Assembly: GCF_000208745.1 (NCBI RefSeq)
Contig: NC_030858.1
Location: 27,148,160-27,212,159, forward strand
Source of the DNA: Theobroma cacao
Taxonomy: Eukaryota; Streptophyta; Magnoliopsida; Malvales; Malvaceae
Direction: 5' to 3'
DNA length: 64,000 bases
Translations under genes and position numbers: made by a program
Shown: positions 41,501-58,045 of the stretch, piece by piece
Numbering within the stretch: the first letter of the stretch is position 1
Layout of the letters: each line of letters starts with the position of its first letter
Notes under the pieces: generated by a model
The model's database searches: none
Seen by the model: the letters and a program-made list of their open reading frames with translations, nothing else
Told to the model about the DNA's origin: nothing

Positions 41501-44037
41501 ACACTTGTTTAGACCTTAAAGCTTGATTTATTATGTTGCAATTATAATTTCTTTTGCACTACTAGTTTTTGATGGTTTGATGTAGTCCACTAAAACTTGG
41601 TTTCATATTATCATAGTTTATGGTTTTGTTCACCTTTAATTCCATCCTTTAATGCCATTTTTGTTGCTGTAAGGGAAAAAATTGGAAAAGTTCATTGTAT
41701 CATGAGTTAGGAAGCAACGACACATGACAGAGGTACAATGATATGGATATGGTGATGCAGCAACTTTTAAAAAATAGGATATGGCAATAAAAATACACAT
41801 ACAGACACAGGCACACATTTGTGTGTGCAATTTTTGATTAATCTTAACTAAAGATACACTTAAGTCTTCCATTAAGAAAAAGTTCTTTCCAAATTAGTAA
41901 AATTAAGCTAGTTATTAAGTAATTTATTATTTTGCAAATAGGTTTTCTAGTTTGAATAGCTTTTAGTTTTGGGCTCTGTAGAAACTAAATGCAGATGCTA
42001 ATATATGAGCTCGGCTCAATGAGCTCAAAAATACACCCTGCCTAAGTTAGATGCCCAAAGTTATTTTAGTTGTTGCAAGCTTCTGTCTTCTCTTGCAGAC
42101 CCAGCTGACTTGCCTTCTCCCTTTCAAATCTTGTCACCACTGTCCAGTGTTTCCTCTATCTTCTCCGATTTATGCTAAGATCAAAATTATGGGAGGAAAA
42201 TGATGATGACCATTGTGACACCCCTGCCAGCCTTTCTTCTTTCCCCTTCGTTGCTTTTATTCCTCTGCATGCCATAGTTGTTTCCGAATAAAGGATATAA
42301 TTTATTTATATTTTGTCACTGTATCCAACCACGTTGGATATGTGTCCCGGTATGTTGAACTTGTATCCATATCCGACGTGGATATGACACTGGTATGAAG
42401 GGGGCTGCAACTGGTCCTTGTGTCATAGATCATGAGGTAGATCTCTCTTTCGCTCTGTCACAAACATGCATGCACATGCTATCACACAAATTCACTCACT
42501 CTTGATACTTAGAGGCCTGATTTGAAATGAGTTGTACCAATAATTTTCATGGAAAAATAATTCTCATGTTGAATGTATGAGGGAGATTATTTGAGGTTAG
42601 ATTGAATTTAGTAGAACAAACTTAATTTTTAGTCAAAGAATAACTCTATTGTTGTCTCTCAATAGGAGTCTCCTCAAGCTGCTAGAGTTAAAGTATTAGC
42701 AAGTGGAAATGCAACAGAAAGAAGATTCAGGTTGGTTGGGTTTTCTTTTATCTTTTTTTTTGGTGTTTTTTTTTTTAATTTCATTTCTTTTTTTGCTTCT
42801 ACATGTTTTACTTTGTCTTTTGCTTGGCCGAGTTTCTAATCTATTCAAGTCCTGAGAAATGTTTTTCTGAGCATGGGTTTATTGCTTTATTCCATGTATG
42901 AACTCACTTCTATCAAATTCTCTAAATTCTTTTATACTGGTCTGGTAAATATGTCAAAAAAGGATGGTTGTGTATTTTTTTCCCACGGTTGAATCTGATC
43001 AGTGGGTTTCTGTTAAGTGATTGCAGAAAGCCTGAAATGTATGATGCAGGTTGGCTGTTGCCCTTGTTAGAAACTCAAGACTTGTACCTTAAGATCGATC
43101 ATATGTACTCTTGGTAATGCGAGAGCCAGTAACTACTTTCTGACCTTTGATTTGGCCATCAGCATGATTTTAACTAAGAAACCAACCTGCAATTGGAAAG
43201 ATTTAGCGAGTGGGAAGACGAATAAGATTCCATTTCTTGATTTATGTTGAGTGGAGATGGTCAAGAAGATAAACTTGGGAAACCAGAAATAAAATCTGCT
43301 ATAAGTTTTGAAGTGGGTGCATCCACCATTATCATTGCTAGGGTGCGGTGAATTTGGCTATATTAACTGGGTGAGTTGAAAATACAGGGAAAAGCAGCTA
43401 TTGTCAAGAAGTTGCTGGCCCCATCTGTGAGGATTTTATTGAAAATGGAAGTGAGAAGAGGAAAAAGAAAAAACAAAGAAAAAAATATTTAGAGTTGTTG
43501 CAGCTATAAGATGAATGATTTAAACAATAGTGATTTACCATCTATTGATTAACATTGCCAAAGCAAACAGCATTTTGTCCACTCATTGCCAGATTATAAG
43601 AAGGTTATACCTTGTCTAGTTTGCTACATTGTCTTATGCGTAACCTTGTGTGCTTGTGTAAATTTTCTTAAAAGAATTTTGTTTGTCTTGCTCTCATTAA
43701 ATGCTGCTAACATGTATAAAACAGTGTTTGGATAGGAGGCAGCATATTGGCATCTCTTGGTTCATTCCAGCAAATGTGGTTCTCCAAGTCTGAGTAAGCA
43801 TCATGTTTCACATTCAGATCTCTTTTGGACAATTGCCCCTTTTTTTCCTTGTTGCAGATGCATATTTGTCTAGTTTTTCTTGTGTTCTTGTCATTGCAAC
43901 CTGTATCAAAACATGTACCGGTAAATACATAGTTGATAATAGTTTTATCTTAAATTATTTCATTTTAATCTTAAGTGGGTGCATCTGACAGGTATGAAGA
44001 GCATGGAGCTTCATATATACAAAGAAAATGCCCTTAA
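29507..44037 (+). CDS. ARP4: Actin-related protein 4 (nuclear, chromatin remodelling)
   Basis: ARP4 is a nuclear actin-fold subunit shared by SWR1-, INO80- and NuA4-type complexes. Nineteen exons: 29507-29519, 29645-29736, 29859-30014, 30119-30273, 30358-30418, 30495-30544, 31071-31125, 32281-32358, 32475-32528, 37502-37555, 37637-37697, 38072-38123, 38390-38456, 39703-39765, 39869-39931, 41392-41454, 42666-42730, 43725-43793, 43992-44037. All junctions are GT-AG and the frame is open for 438 codons, close to the Arabidopsis protein. Actin-fold motifs: [16 protein letters not shown] near the N-terminus (phosphate loop 1), [13 protein letters not shown] (phosphate loop 2), LLAGGTASM (adenosine region) and the C-terminal [12 protein letters not shown] and [12 protein letters not shown]. 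An acidic, Asn-rich insert lies near residues 40-60. Intron 9 is 4973 bp because of a Helitron, and intron 15 carries a hAT element. The coding frame is undamaged. Confidence 0.96.
35491..35513 (+). repeat. Telomere-like TTTAGGG repeats
   Basis: Three consecutive TTAGGGT units inside the Helitron. Too short for a telomere; interstitial motif only. Confidence 0.85.
35616..35759 (+). pseudogene. Possible exon captured by the Helitron
   Basis: An open frame of 47 codons ending in TAG follows an acceptor-like TAATGCCAG. The product has a hydrophobic start ([10 protein letters not shown]) and then a strongly acidic, Ser/Glu-rich tail (segments EGDEEDDD and [14 protein letters not shown]), like the C-terminal tail of a nuclear protein. 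The composition differs from the AT-rich surroundings. Helitrons often pick up exons. I do not recognise the source gene. Confidence 0.4.
36420..37190. repeat. Imperfect tandem array inside the Helitron
   Basis: Many variants of GATATCCTTGATTTGTAGTG followed by CTACGTTTCCAAGCATAATG recur with a spacing of roughly 45-60 bases. Units are diverged and irregular. Arrays near the 3' end are common in plant Helitrons. Confidence 0.75.
40293..40300. other. Target-site duplication of the hAT element (left)
   Basis: AGTTCAAG, identical to 41041-41048. Confidence 0.88.
40301..41040. mobile_element. Non-autonomous hAT-type element
   Basis: The 740-bp element has terminal inverted repeats TAGACCTGACAATT (left) and TAGACTTGGCAATT (right, reversed), 12 of 14 matching. 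It is flanked by a perfect 8-bp duplication AGTTCAAG at 40293-40300 and 41041-41048, diagnostic for hAT insertions. The inside has many ACACGATTA / GTGTCGTG motifs near both ends and an AT-rich middle, with no coding capacity. Confidence 0.88.
41041..41048. other. Target-site duplication of the hAT element (right)
   Basis: AGTTCAAG, identical to 40293-40300. Confidence 0.88.
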
Positions 44038-45986
44038 GATGACTCTAATTGGCTGCATTTCTTGTCATGGTAAAGTCAACGCTTTAGGAACAAATAAAAA
44101 CTTTTGTGTCTCTGATTTGCTAATAAGCTCTTTTTCATCTTTTTTAGGTATGAGACCCGTTTTGGCTCCTAAGTTGGCCCGTTTGTGCTTAACAGTAGTC
44201 AGATGGATGTTGCTTGTAGGTCTGTAAAGTAGTTTACGTACAAAAGAACTCATTAGCTTACACTGTGCCATTATCATCCTACTGCAGCTGATGTCCCTGT
44301 TTTCTGTTAAATTATTTAATCCTGTAGCCTTAATGACCATCTTTATTATTATGTGATGAGCTAACATATTTTGCATGAACTAAAAAAGTGGAAATCGGTT
44401 AAAAGAGTGTAATACCTACTAGCGTTGATGGGCATCAGGAGAGAGGGTTTTTTCGTATTCAGTTTTTGTTAGTATCTAATTTATGTTGATACCGGTGTCT
44501 GCTTCCGTCCTTGTGTATTTGGGTTTGTGTATGTTAAGCATGGTTTATTTTGCACATAATGATGGATGGTTGGTTAACATTGTGGGCCTTTCATTAAGAA
44601 CCGAAAGTGATTGAATACAAGTGATTTATGAACTTGCATTAATTAGTTTGTGTTGAGCAGGTAAATAGTCATAGTGATTCAATCACCTTCCCCCTTTTTC
44701 ATTGTGGGGAGGGAAACAGGAAAAGAAGTTATTTGTACTAGTTTCTTTAGAAAATGATATGGCTATTATTTGTATGTTGTTCTAATAATACTGGGCTCAC
44801 TTTAGATGTGGCTTGCCTGGGCTGGGCTGGGCTGGGCTGCACAACAACATCGTTTTTAAGTTAAATGGAGGTGATCTTTGTTTTCCCATGCTGTATGCAA
44901 AGCCAAGTCTATCAAGAGTTTTATATTCATTGTTTTGCTTATGGAATATATAATACTAGCTGTGAGCTTCCTTTTGGGCCTTGTTGATATATTAAACAAT
45001 TTTTTCCCCTATTTTAAGACTAAAGTCAAAATATCTTAACTATTTTACAAGCATAAAGAAATGTTATACACTGGCTATTCAAAGGGATTAAAATATTAGC
45101 AAAATTAAAGATAGAAGAAATAAATAGTTGGTAGAAAATTTGAATGTGTATTTGTTTTTAGGATGATGAAAATTAAAATATTGTTGACGGCAAAACACGT
45201 CAACACAGAATTGGATATAGTTTGAATTCTTGAAAAAGGAAAAAGAGGAATGGGAATGAGTAGAAAAGTCACGCGAAATTGGGCAAAGCTGGCTGGTAAG
45301 CCTCATATATGGTGTTGATGAGCACAGGATAAGATCCTTTGATTTTTCTTCTTCTGTTGTAATTTTGAAGACCCAATTCATTTGGGAATGAGGCTAGTGG
45401 CAGTAGCACGTAAACACTTCCGAATCTAACTACCATTCTTTTTAATGAATTTACATTTTCAATTAAAATAAATCAATTCTCTATCCATATAACATAATTG
45501 TTTTATTTGTTATCAAAAACTAAATAATTTAATAAATTAACAACAAATTAAACGAAATCATACATAAGAGAAATTAAGATCATGAGATGTCTTAAAAACA
45601 TCAAAGACTCTTTCTCGTCATCGAAACAATGTGCTAAGCCCGAAGGAGGAGGAGAAGTAGATAGATTTGGTTTTTTTTCAAAAGCTATTATCCAAATAAT
45701 CCAAAGCAATTCGATGGTAACACGTAAACATGAAATAAAAAGCTTTCTACTTATGACTAGTGGTGCAATATTTGTTTCCCAAGTTGAAGAGCAATTAAAG
45801 CAAGGCGTGGGAATTCCACCTTTCTCAAATCAAATCTGACCTTTTCGTGGGAGCTAATTAAGCCTGTTTTTTTTATACCAAATTAAAAATCCTTCTTCTT
45901 CATTCCAATAGCCTAATGCTATTGTCTCTTCCTAGCTAGGTAGCAGCTCAAATAAATAAACCCATCATTTCTTAAGTAGTTTTAGA
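44038..45986. other. ARP4 3' region and promoter of the second beta-glucosidase
   Basis: The first few hundred bases are probably the ARP4 3' untranslated region. A (GGGCT)n run lies at 44816-44838. No exon is convincing: the 85-codon frame at 45582-45839 shows no known domain. The stretch before 45987 has only a weak TATA-like AAATAAATAAA near 45951-45961. Confidence 0.5.
44816..44838. repeat. (GGGCT)n microsatellite
   Basis: About four GGGCT units downstream of ARP4. Confidence 0.85.
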
Positions 45987-50393
<4,407 letters not shown>

Positions 50394-51170
50394 ATTCGTT
50401 GAGCCGGCTGGGCTGGATAATAGATTGTTCTCTACTATTATTTTTTATACTTTTGAATTTATTTATAATTATTTTTAATATATAAATAAATAAAATAATT
50501 TTAATCCAAATGTAAAAATTTCAAAATTAAATTTAGATATAATATTTAATATTGTTGCATGCTATTTACGTTTTCGTTATTCGTTTTTCATGTTACCCTG
50601 TGAGTGTTGTAAGTTTTTATTTTTGAAACTATAATTTTTTTGTCAAATATATGATTTTCAATTTCTTGAAAATTATCAGCTTTTTTTATTATAAAAATGT
50701 TTAGAACAAAAAACAAAGTTCAACAACTATTAATTTTATGTAATGATTTAGATTTTTTTTATTTTAGTTTTTATATTATTATTATTATTATATTTTAAAA
50801 TTTTATTTTTATTTAATAATAAATAATGAAAGAAAGCCTTTGTATTGATTTTTTTTAAATCGTCTCACTTTTGATGGAGTTTTAGAAATTTTGTTGGTTT
50901 AAAAATTGATGACAGCTTTCTCCCTTATTCTCCTTCTCTCTTTCCTTACTTTGAATGCCTCCATCCCTTTCTTATGGTCTTCGATAAAATCTGAAAGACA
51001 ATTAACTTGTCCTCGTCAGAAAATGTGCTATTGCGTAGACTAACAATTGTCAAGTCTTGGAAGAATTTTCAAACTTTCTATGCGCGGGGACAAGAATAAT
51101 GAGGAAAGTTACCCTTTGGGTGAAGAAGTGAGTGAAGCCTTCTAGAAAGCATAAAGCATATTGCAGAAAA
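50394..51170. other. Intergenic DNA after the second beta-glucosidase
   Basis: AT-rich 3' untranslated region and spacer up to the MULE B insertion site. An AATAAATAAAATAAT stretch near 50485-50499 may serve in polyadenylation. Confidence 0.5.
51162..51170. other. Target-site duplication of MULE B (left)
   Basis: TGCAGAAAA, matching TACAGAAAA at 62336-62344 in 8 of 9 positions. Nine bases is the usual MULE duplication length. Confidence 0.72.
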
Positions 51171-51295
51171 GGGAAATTGTGAGAAAAGGACCTCTTGATA
51201 AGGCGATTTCAAAAATAACTCCATATATAAAGTTATCTGTTTCTAGCCAAAAATAAGCATGAGAAGACAAAAATGCTCTTAAAAATATCGTTTCA
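51171..51295 (+). repeat. Left terminal inverted repeat of MULE B
   Basis: Shares AAATAAC, TAGCCA and AAAAATGCTCTTAA blocks with the reverse complement of 62215-62335 at nearly equal distances from the end. Degenerate, so it was recognised by block order and spacing rather than by high identity. Confidence 0.65.
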
Positions 51296-51684
51296 AATAA
51301 ATGCTTAGTTGTTTGAGCTATCTGCCTCCCGCTAAAGAGAAAATAGAAAAAAATAAAAATAAATGAGCTCAGCTGTTTGAGCTCGGTCATCTTTCTCTCT
51401 CAACTCTCTGAATTGTCTCAACTCTGGCAAGTCTTTGTTGAGCACCATTGTCGTCAACTCTCTCAAATCTCTGAACTGTATGAGCTCTGTCAACTCTCTA
51501 TTGAGCACCATCGTCATCGAGCTGTGGTCTATCTCTCGGCATCTAGCCACATTGTCGTAGATTAACAGACCCTATAGCAGAGATGACATCAAAGTACCTG
51601 TTATTGGATTTATTTCTGCAACACATTTAAATTTTTGAAACATTTAGTGTAAATTAGAAGATGGATTAGAAACATTGCCTAGAG

Positions 51685-52030
51685 TTGTTACACGCCATGC
51701 ATTTATAACATGTGTTAGCATTATTTTAGTGTCACGGCTGTTCTTGGCATGTAGTGGGTTAACTAGTTTTTTGGGTTATTAGCGTGTCACGGCTGTTCCT
51801 GGCGTGTTGTGGATAAACTGGTTTTTTGGGTTTTTAGCGTGTCACGGTTGTTGGTGTAACGAGTCAGTAATTACAGTGATTGGCGTGTCACGACTGTTGG
51901 TGTAACGAGTTAGTAATTACAATGATTGGCATGTTACGACAGTGATGCATAGCGTGTCACGACATTTGACTTGATATGCATGGCGTGTTATAATATTTTA
52001 CGTTATATGCATGGCGTGTAACAACATGAC
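51685..52030. repeat. Left internal array of MULE B
   Basis: Irregular units with TTAGCGTGTCACGGCTGTT, GATTGGCGTGTCACGAC and ATGCATGGCGTGTAACAACA. It ends just upstream of the transposase coding region, so it may overlap its promoter or leader. Confidence 0.8.
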
Positions 52031-52106
52031 TGACAAATTTTTGATCAGGGCATGTATTGTGTAAAATAATTGACAATATATATATATTTTTTTTTCAAAA
52101 TTTCAG

Positions 52107-55036
52107 TGGGGTTCCAATTGTGCGACTTGTGATAAGACACGGTGGTTAGTGGGTGGATGGCAATTATAAAGGTGGTGAGTCACAAATGCGGAGGGTTAAG
52201 AGTGATTTGTCGTATGAGGGCTTGATGAAGCTGGTTGAAGATGTTGTTGGGGTAAACTCAGAAATTGACGAGATTGAGTTACATGCCTTGATCAGTACAC
52301 CCGAAGAGCTATCACGGCCAATTATCAAGGATGATGAAGATGCTGCATTAATTTTACTAGAACAGAGGAATGTTCCGGCTGTGTATGTTAGCATTAAGGG
52401 ATGCCAAACAAATGTTATGTCACATGAAGAAGTTGGACAACATGGTAATCAACTCAATCAAAATGAGATTTACAATGCTTCACATATACCACAGCATTCG
52501 ATCTAGAACCCACAACAATGGCAATTGAGGTATGCACAAGACAAGAGTTTTTGTAGCGCGGTAGACAGACGACATTCACAAAACAATTGGCTGCACAATT
52601 CCGATCAGGATGTGCATCAAACCAATTTCTTGCTTCTCTAAAAAAAAATGCAACGATCGGGTGAAATTGTAGAGTGCGTAATGCCATTGTCAAATGAGAA
52701 TACGACACTTGAAGATAACAATGTGAGGTTGGAGGGTGACACTGCGACACTGGAGGATAATACTGCATTTGATGAGGGAAATGAGGATTTGTTCGTTGCC
52801 GGTGAAGATAGATTTGATGACACTTCAGATGATGGGCTTGAACAATGGCAAGATGACAGTTCAGACGATGATTACCTTTATGATAGTGACATTCCAATTT
52901 GTAATAATGTTGAAGGCGAAACGGAACCTGTTAGAGGTGTTGATGTAAGAGATGTTTAATGTGATGACAATGATCAAGAAAAAGGAAATGCAGGGATATC
53001 TCGTACGTGGGTAATTGCAGATGCAGAAAGGTTCTCCTTCCAAACAATTACCATTGAGGAGTCGACATGTGCCGAAGATCGCTTATACAAAGGAAGAATG
53101 TTTTCGTCCAAGGCTGAGTTGAAACAAGCTTTGAACATGTTGGTTATAGTAGAGAAGTTTGCGATAAGAGTAAAAAGGTCATGTAAAGCTCGTTATGAGG
53201 TTGGTTGCAAGGACAAGGCATGCAAGTTTAGTGTGCGTGTAATGAAGTTACCTGATAGAGGAGAATATTGGCAAGTTTGAACATTCCACAAAGTACACAC
53301 CTGTGTCGTTGATGGTTTGCAAAGGTGGTTTCCAACTACAAGTGCGAAATGATTGGTAAACTTATGTCACATAAGCTTTGGGCTAATGGAGTAGCATTGA
53401 GACCTAAGGACATAATTTGTGAGATGAGGGTTCAGTGGGGATTGGAATGCTTGCATGGTAAGGTTTGGCAAGCGAAGGAGTATGCAGAGAGGCTTGTTTT
53501 CGGTCCACTAGAGGAGTCATTTCAACTACTACCCTCGTATTTTTATATGTTGGAACAAGAAAATCCTGGCACAGTGACTGTAGTGGCTACTGATGAGGAA
53601 GAAAGATTCAAATATTGTTTCTGGTCATACGGGGCTTGTATTCGGGGGTTTAGCGATGTAATGCGTCCTACAGTTGCAATTGATGCGACACATCTGAAAG
53701 GCAGGTTCAAGGGTGTTCTCTTTGTCGCTGTATGCAAAGATGTGAACGAGTGCGTATATCCAGTTGGGTTTGGCATCGGCCATGTTGAGGATGAAGACTC
53801 GTGGACATGGTTTCTTAGCAAGCTGCGTGATGCGGTTGGTTGTCATGAAAACACTATGTTCATTTCTAATCAGCATCTCGGCATTAAGAAAGCAATCCAA
53901 AATGCATACCTAGAAGCGCACCATGGTTGATGTGGTTACCACTTGAAAAAAACTTTAAAAACAAGTTCAAACGCGACTATGTTTGTATGCTTTTCACCCT
54001 TGCTCGAGATTGCTATAAGGTGGCCGATTTCAATAGACATATGAACCAATTACAGCAGATTCACCTTGGAGCCCACGCTGACCTTATGAGAATAGGGCCT
54101 GAGAAATGGGCACATGCATGTTCACCGGCAAGGCGATACCAAATGATGACATCCAACATTGCGAAATGTGTTAACTTATGCTTGAAGCATGCAAGACAAG
54201 TGTCGATCACTGTTTTGATCGAGTTCATCAAAGACATGTTCCAGCGTTGGTTCCATGACCGGTACGAGGAGGCCGTCAAGGTGACCAAGCTCCTCAGCCC
54301 TTGGGTTGCCAGGCAATTGAGTAAACGGTTCAATGATGCACATCGCTTTGTAGTTAAGCCTATCAATCGAGTGAAGTTTGAAGTTAAAGACGGGAAGATG
54401 GACGGACTTGTAAACTTGTCTAGGAAGACGTGTTCATGTTGTGAGTTCCAAACAGATTTACTGCCATGTAAGCATGCCATTGCATCAATAAGATCAGAAT
54501 ATCTTTATTTCTTATTTAAACCATAATTGACATAGTATTTACATTGTGCTTGAAGATTGAGTTTATTGTTTTTTTCAGTAAATGCAATCGTGAAGCCATT
54601 GAATTTTGCGCTGACTACTACAAGACAATCATTTTAGTGGAGGGTTATTCGGGATCCATTAGGTTGGTAGGGCATCCTAGTGAGTGGGACATCCTTTTTC
54701 ATGTGAAACAAATTATTGTCTTGCCCCCACCTTGGCAAAGCCAAACGGGAAGACCTAGGAGAAGAAAGATTCCATCAGCTAGTGAAGGCAGTCGAGCACA
54801 GAGATGTTCATAATGCAAGAGGTACAAGCATAACAAAGAGAACTACCCATCCCTATTTGTAGTTCCATCCACAAATCCAACACCATCTCCAAGTCAATCG
54901 GCTCCTCCACGAATGCGTCGACCTAAAACATGTTCAAGTTACAGATAAACCGGTCACACACGCAACAATTGTCCAATACGAAGGACAATGTATGAAAATG
55001 TAGGGTGTGTCGTGGATGAAGACAGCTTGTCTGCCT
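52107..55036 (+). pseudogene. Mutator-like (MURA-type) transposase, decayed
   Basis: This type of transposase cuts and pastes MULEs. Recognisable parts in order: N-terminal DGNYKGGE region (52150-52400), acidic linker (52650-52950), MuDR N-terminal DNA-binding domain (53095-53320, MFSSKAELKQAL), MULE catalytic domain (VAIDATHLKGRFKGV, 53670-53715; EDSWTWFLSKL), SWIM zinc finger (CSC...CKH, 54427-54480), the TGRPRRRKIPSASEGSR motif (54745-54795), and two decayed CCHC knuckles ending with a stop at 55034. In-frame stops lie at 52147, 52504, 52957 and 53278, with frameshifts near 53300 and 53925. The intron before 54580 has lost a clear donor. The catalytic Asp expected in the ISDxHLGI motif reads Asn (codon 53868-53870). 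The gene is dead. Confidence 0.87.
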
Positions 55037-55047
55037 AACTAAATGTG

Positions 55048-55369
55048 TCTTAAAATTGTAGTTGAACTGGTTTTGCTTTACGGATTTGTCTGCTCGGTCA
55101 TTTTATGAGCCACTTTTAGTTACAGACTTTGCTGCCAAACATTTCAAGCAAATAAGCCTGTCAAGGCCTCTGTCTGATCAAGATTGTGTTAAAGTACATT
55201 CTTACATTGCTTGTAAGAATGTTTCCGATTACAATCTCCGTCAGACAAGATCTTTGACAGGCTTAGCTACCTGAAATGTTTGGCAATAAATTTCGTAACT
55301 AAAGGTGGATCATAGAATGACCGAGCGGACAAATCCGTAAAGCAAAACCAATTTGACTACAATTTAAGA
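55048..55369. mobile_element. 320-bp foldback (hairpin) element inside MULE B
   Basis: Sequence from 55049 (CTTAAAATTGTAG) pairs along most of its length with the segment ending at 55368 (CTACAATTTAAG). The arms are about 135-140 bases, roughly 85 percent complementary by eye, around a small central palindrome ACATTCTTAC...GTAAGAATGT. It looks like a foldback MITE inserted just after the transposase stop codon, but I found no clear target duplication. ORFs within it are by-products. Confidence 0.8.
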
Positions 55370-55568
55370 GATAAAGTCCCTATACTGTTACCCCATTTGT
55401 CACATTTTATTACCACTTGTATTAAACAATTAATGATTTGATTTAATTCCTTTCTATTTCATTTGATTTAACCGTTCATGTTGTTACAATGAAATTCCTT
55501 TCTATTTCATGAGTAATTAAATTTCGCCAATATCGGTTAGTCGACTAAGAGCATTCTGCTTGCAAGTC

Positions 55569-56030
55569 TTGTGGTGACATGCTAAGTGAATGCAGACTTA
55601 TGATGTGACACGCAGACCTGTTGCAGTCTTGGCGGGTGACACGGCATGAGCCAATTGTGGTGACACGTTGAGTGCAAGCAGACTTATAGCGTGACACGCT
55701 AAGTTAATTCAGACTTATGGTGTGACACGGCTGACTTGGTGCAGTATCGTCAGGTCACACGCGACGACCCAATTGTTATGACACGCTGAGTGGAAGTAGA
55801 TTTATGGCGTCACACACTGAGTATCTGCAGATTTCTGGTGTGACATGACAAGGCCCAATTGTTCTCACATGCTGAGTGGAAGCGGATTTATGGGCTGACA
55901 CGCTGAGTGTTAGTGGATTTACAACATGACACGCTGACTTCTTACAGATTTATGGGGTGACACGCTAAGTGCAAGCAGATGTATGCGGAGACACGCTGAT
56001 TGGTAGCAGATTTATGGCGTCACACGCTGA
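55569..56030. repeat. Intergenic array between transposase and ULP gene (MULE B)
   Basis: About ten imperfect units of roughly 44 bases carrying GTGACACGCTGAGTGGAAGC and AGATTTATGGCG. They share GTGACACGC with the other arrays but have a different second half. It lies where the two genes' 3' ends converge. Confidence 0.8.
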
Positions 56031-57774
56031 CTTCTTGCGATTGTGTATCAAATTAAATATATTGTGTATACAAAAGAAAAAAAATTCTTCGTATAAAATT
56101 AATTGTGTATAGGAAAAAATTTATGTATAAATATATTGTGTATACAAAAAGATCTAATTCTGTATACAATGAATTGTATAAAATAAATTATGTATACAAA
56201 AAATTTGTGTATAAAATTAATTATATAAAAATAATTCTGTATAAAAAAAAAGTATAGACAAAGGTCAATATGTTCAAGGTTCGCTCTCACAACTGTTGGA
56301 AAAAATTTCTAGAGCGTATTACCGACGCATTTTTGCAATCATATTCTGTTTAACTCTGATCTGTTTTGATTGCAAAATAGCGTCCATGTACCCTATCATG
56401 AACATACTGCAACTGACACTATCATTTTGCCAATGCATTTTAGCTTTTGGCAAATGAATATCCAATGGCATCGGCGTCAAATCCCGTCTCTTTCAACGTG
56501 TTCTGCTGAAATAACTGGCTTGGTGGTAGATGATTGGCATCATTGTCATCAAGGGTGTCATCTGAGCCACACGAACTCCGTTATCCTTAGCATCCGAAGT
56601 TCTTGCAGAGTCCATCACCTTCATTGTCCACCTCACCAAGTCGATCTTTGCAACCACCCAATGCCCTACAACGTTGCAAGGTGTAAGGATGAAATCCACA
56701 TCTTCCCATTTTTTGCCGTATATCGACCTTTCACCTTCCACGAACCCTCGCAACTCATCTAAAATTTGCATTGTGCCCCGGGCATCTTCTGTTGGTAATT
56801 CGTGTGTAGCATACGGATGGCGTCCTGTGAAACATGTAAACATTAGCTTACACCTCATGCAATCAAAAGCTTAGTATTTATAGAATTGAACAATTTTCAA
56901 ATAAACATACGAAGAATGTCGTGTCAACCACGCATGCACGGGTAGCGTACAGCTTCAACTTCGGCCCTGTCATCCCCTTGCCAAGTACACTGAGGCATGC
57001 GTCGATATATTCACTTGTCATTTGCTCATCGGGATCTTCTAAGATTATGAAAAAGTCAGCCTTTTGATCCCCTAAGATGTCGACGTTACGCTTGCATAGA
57101 TAACATAATGAATTTCATAAGTCTTGGTGGATTAATGTTTGATTAAAAAACAATATTTGTAATGTTATTTATGAGCTTACCTCGCGGACTTGTTTTTCTT
57201 GAAATCTTAGTAGGCTTCTACGATTGTATCCTTCAGATCTCGACAGCTCACTAAGGGGTCGACGTACAGGCTTGCCATGTATTTGCTCGTCAGTTTCAAC
57301 CGTGCCTGCTCAGTTTGGTCTAAAATTTCTGTTGCACCATGATGGATAGCAGATGACTCTGGTGAAGAGGATCGTGTCTCAACTGCATCAAGAGTGCTCT
57401 GATAAAGCACCATAGCTCCTGCTGCTACCTCGACGAATGCATCGGTCGGAGGAAGATGCTCTCCTTCAGCTATGACTGAGTCAGGGTCCCCCTTCCTTCC
57501 AGCAGATGCATTGATAATGGACTCGGGCAAAGAAGCATGCTTTCCTTCAGCATCATCTGATTGAAGGGTGACATCCCCTGCCACAGCTTCATCGACGATG
57601 TCATCGACATGAGTTACGTGCTCTCCGTCAGCACCAAGAACGTCATTTTGAATGTGACCACCAAGTTCATGATGCTACCCATTATCAGCATCATTGTGCT
57701 ACAGACCAGCAATGTGAGATAAAGGACCACCTTACAAAATGGGAAAAACTGTTAGTTAGCTCATAAAATACCAC

Positions 57775-58045
57775 AAACCATAACAAGTAAAATGTTGTGA
57801 CATGCCATGCATAACAAGTAAAATGTTGTGACACGCCATGGATAATACGCAAAATGTTTTGACACGCCATGCATAACAAGTTAAACGTTGTGACACACCA
57901 TGCAACACAAGCAAAATGTTCTGACATGCCATGGATGCCCTACAAAATGTTCTGACACGCCATCTATAACAAGTGAAACGTTGTGACACGCCATGCATAA
58001 CAAGTAAATTGTTCTGACACGCCATGCATAACAAGTAAAATGTTG
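57775..58045. repeat. 31-bp array in a later intron of the ULP gene (MULE B)
   Basis: About nine units of AACAAGTAAAATGTTGTGAC followed by ACGCCATGCAT, 31 bases each. No corresponding array occupies this position in copy A, where a solo LTR now lies nearby. Confidence 0.87.

Noticed and set aside
45582..45839. 85-codon open frame upstream of the second beta-glucosidase
   Set aside because: No recognisable family, and it lies in AT-rich promoter-proximal DNA. A frame this long can occur by chance.
52454..52897. 147-codon antisense frame
   Set aside because: Shadow of the transposase linker on the opposite strand. The sense strand carries the recognisable MULE domains.
55062..55274. 70-codon open frame
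   Set aside because: It lies entirely inside the foldback hairpin and is explained by it.
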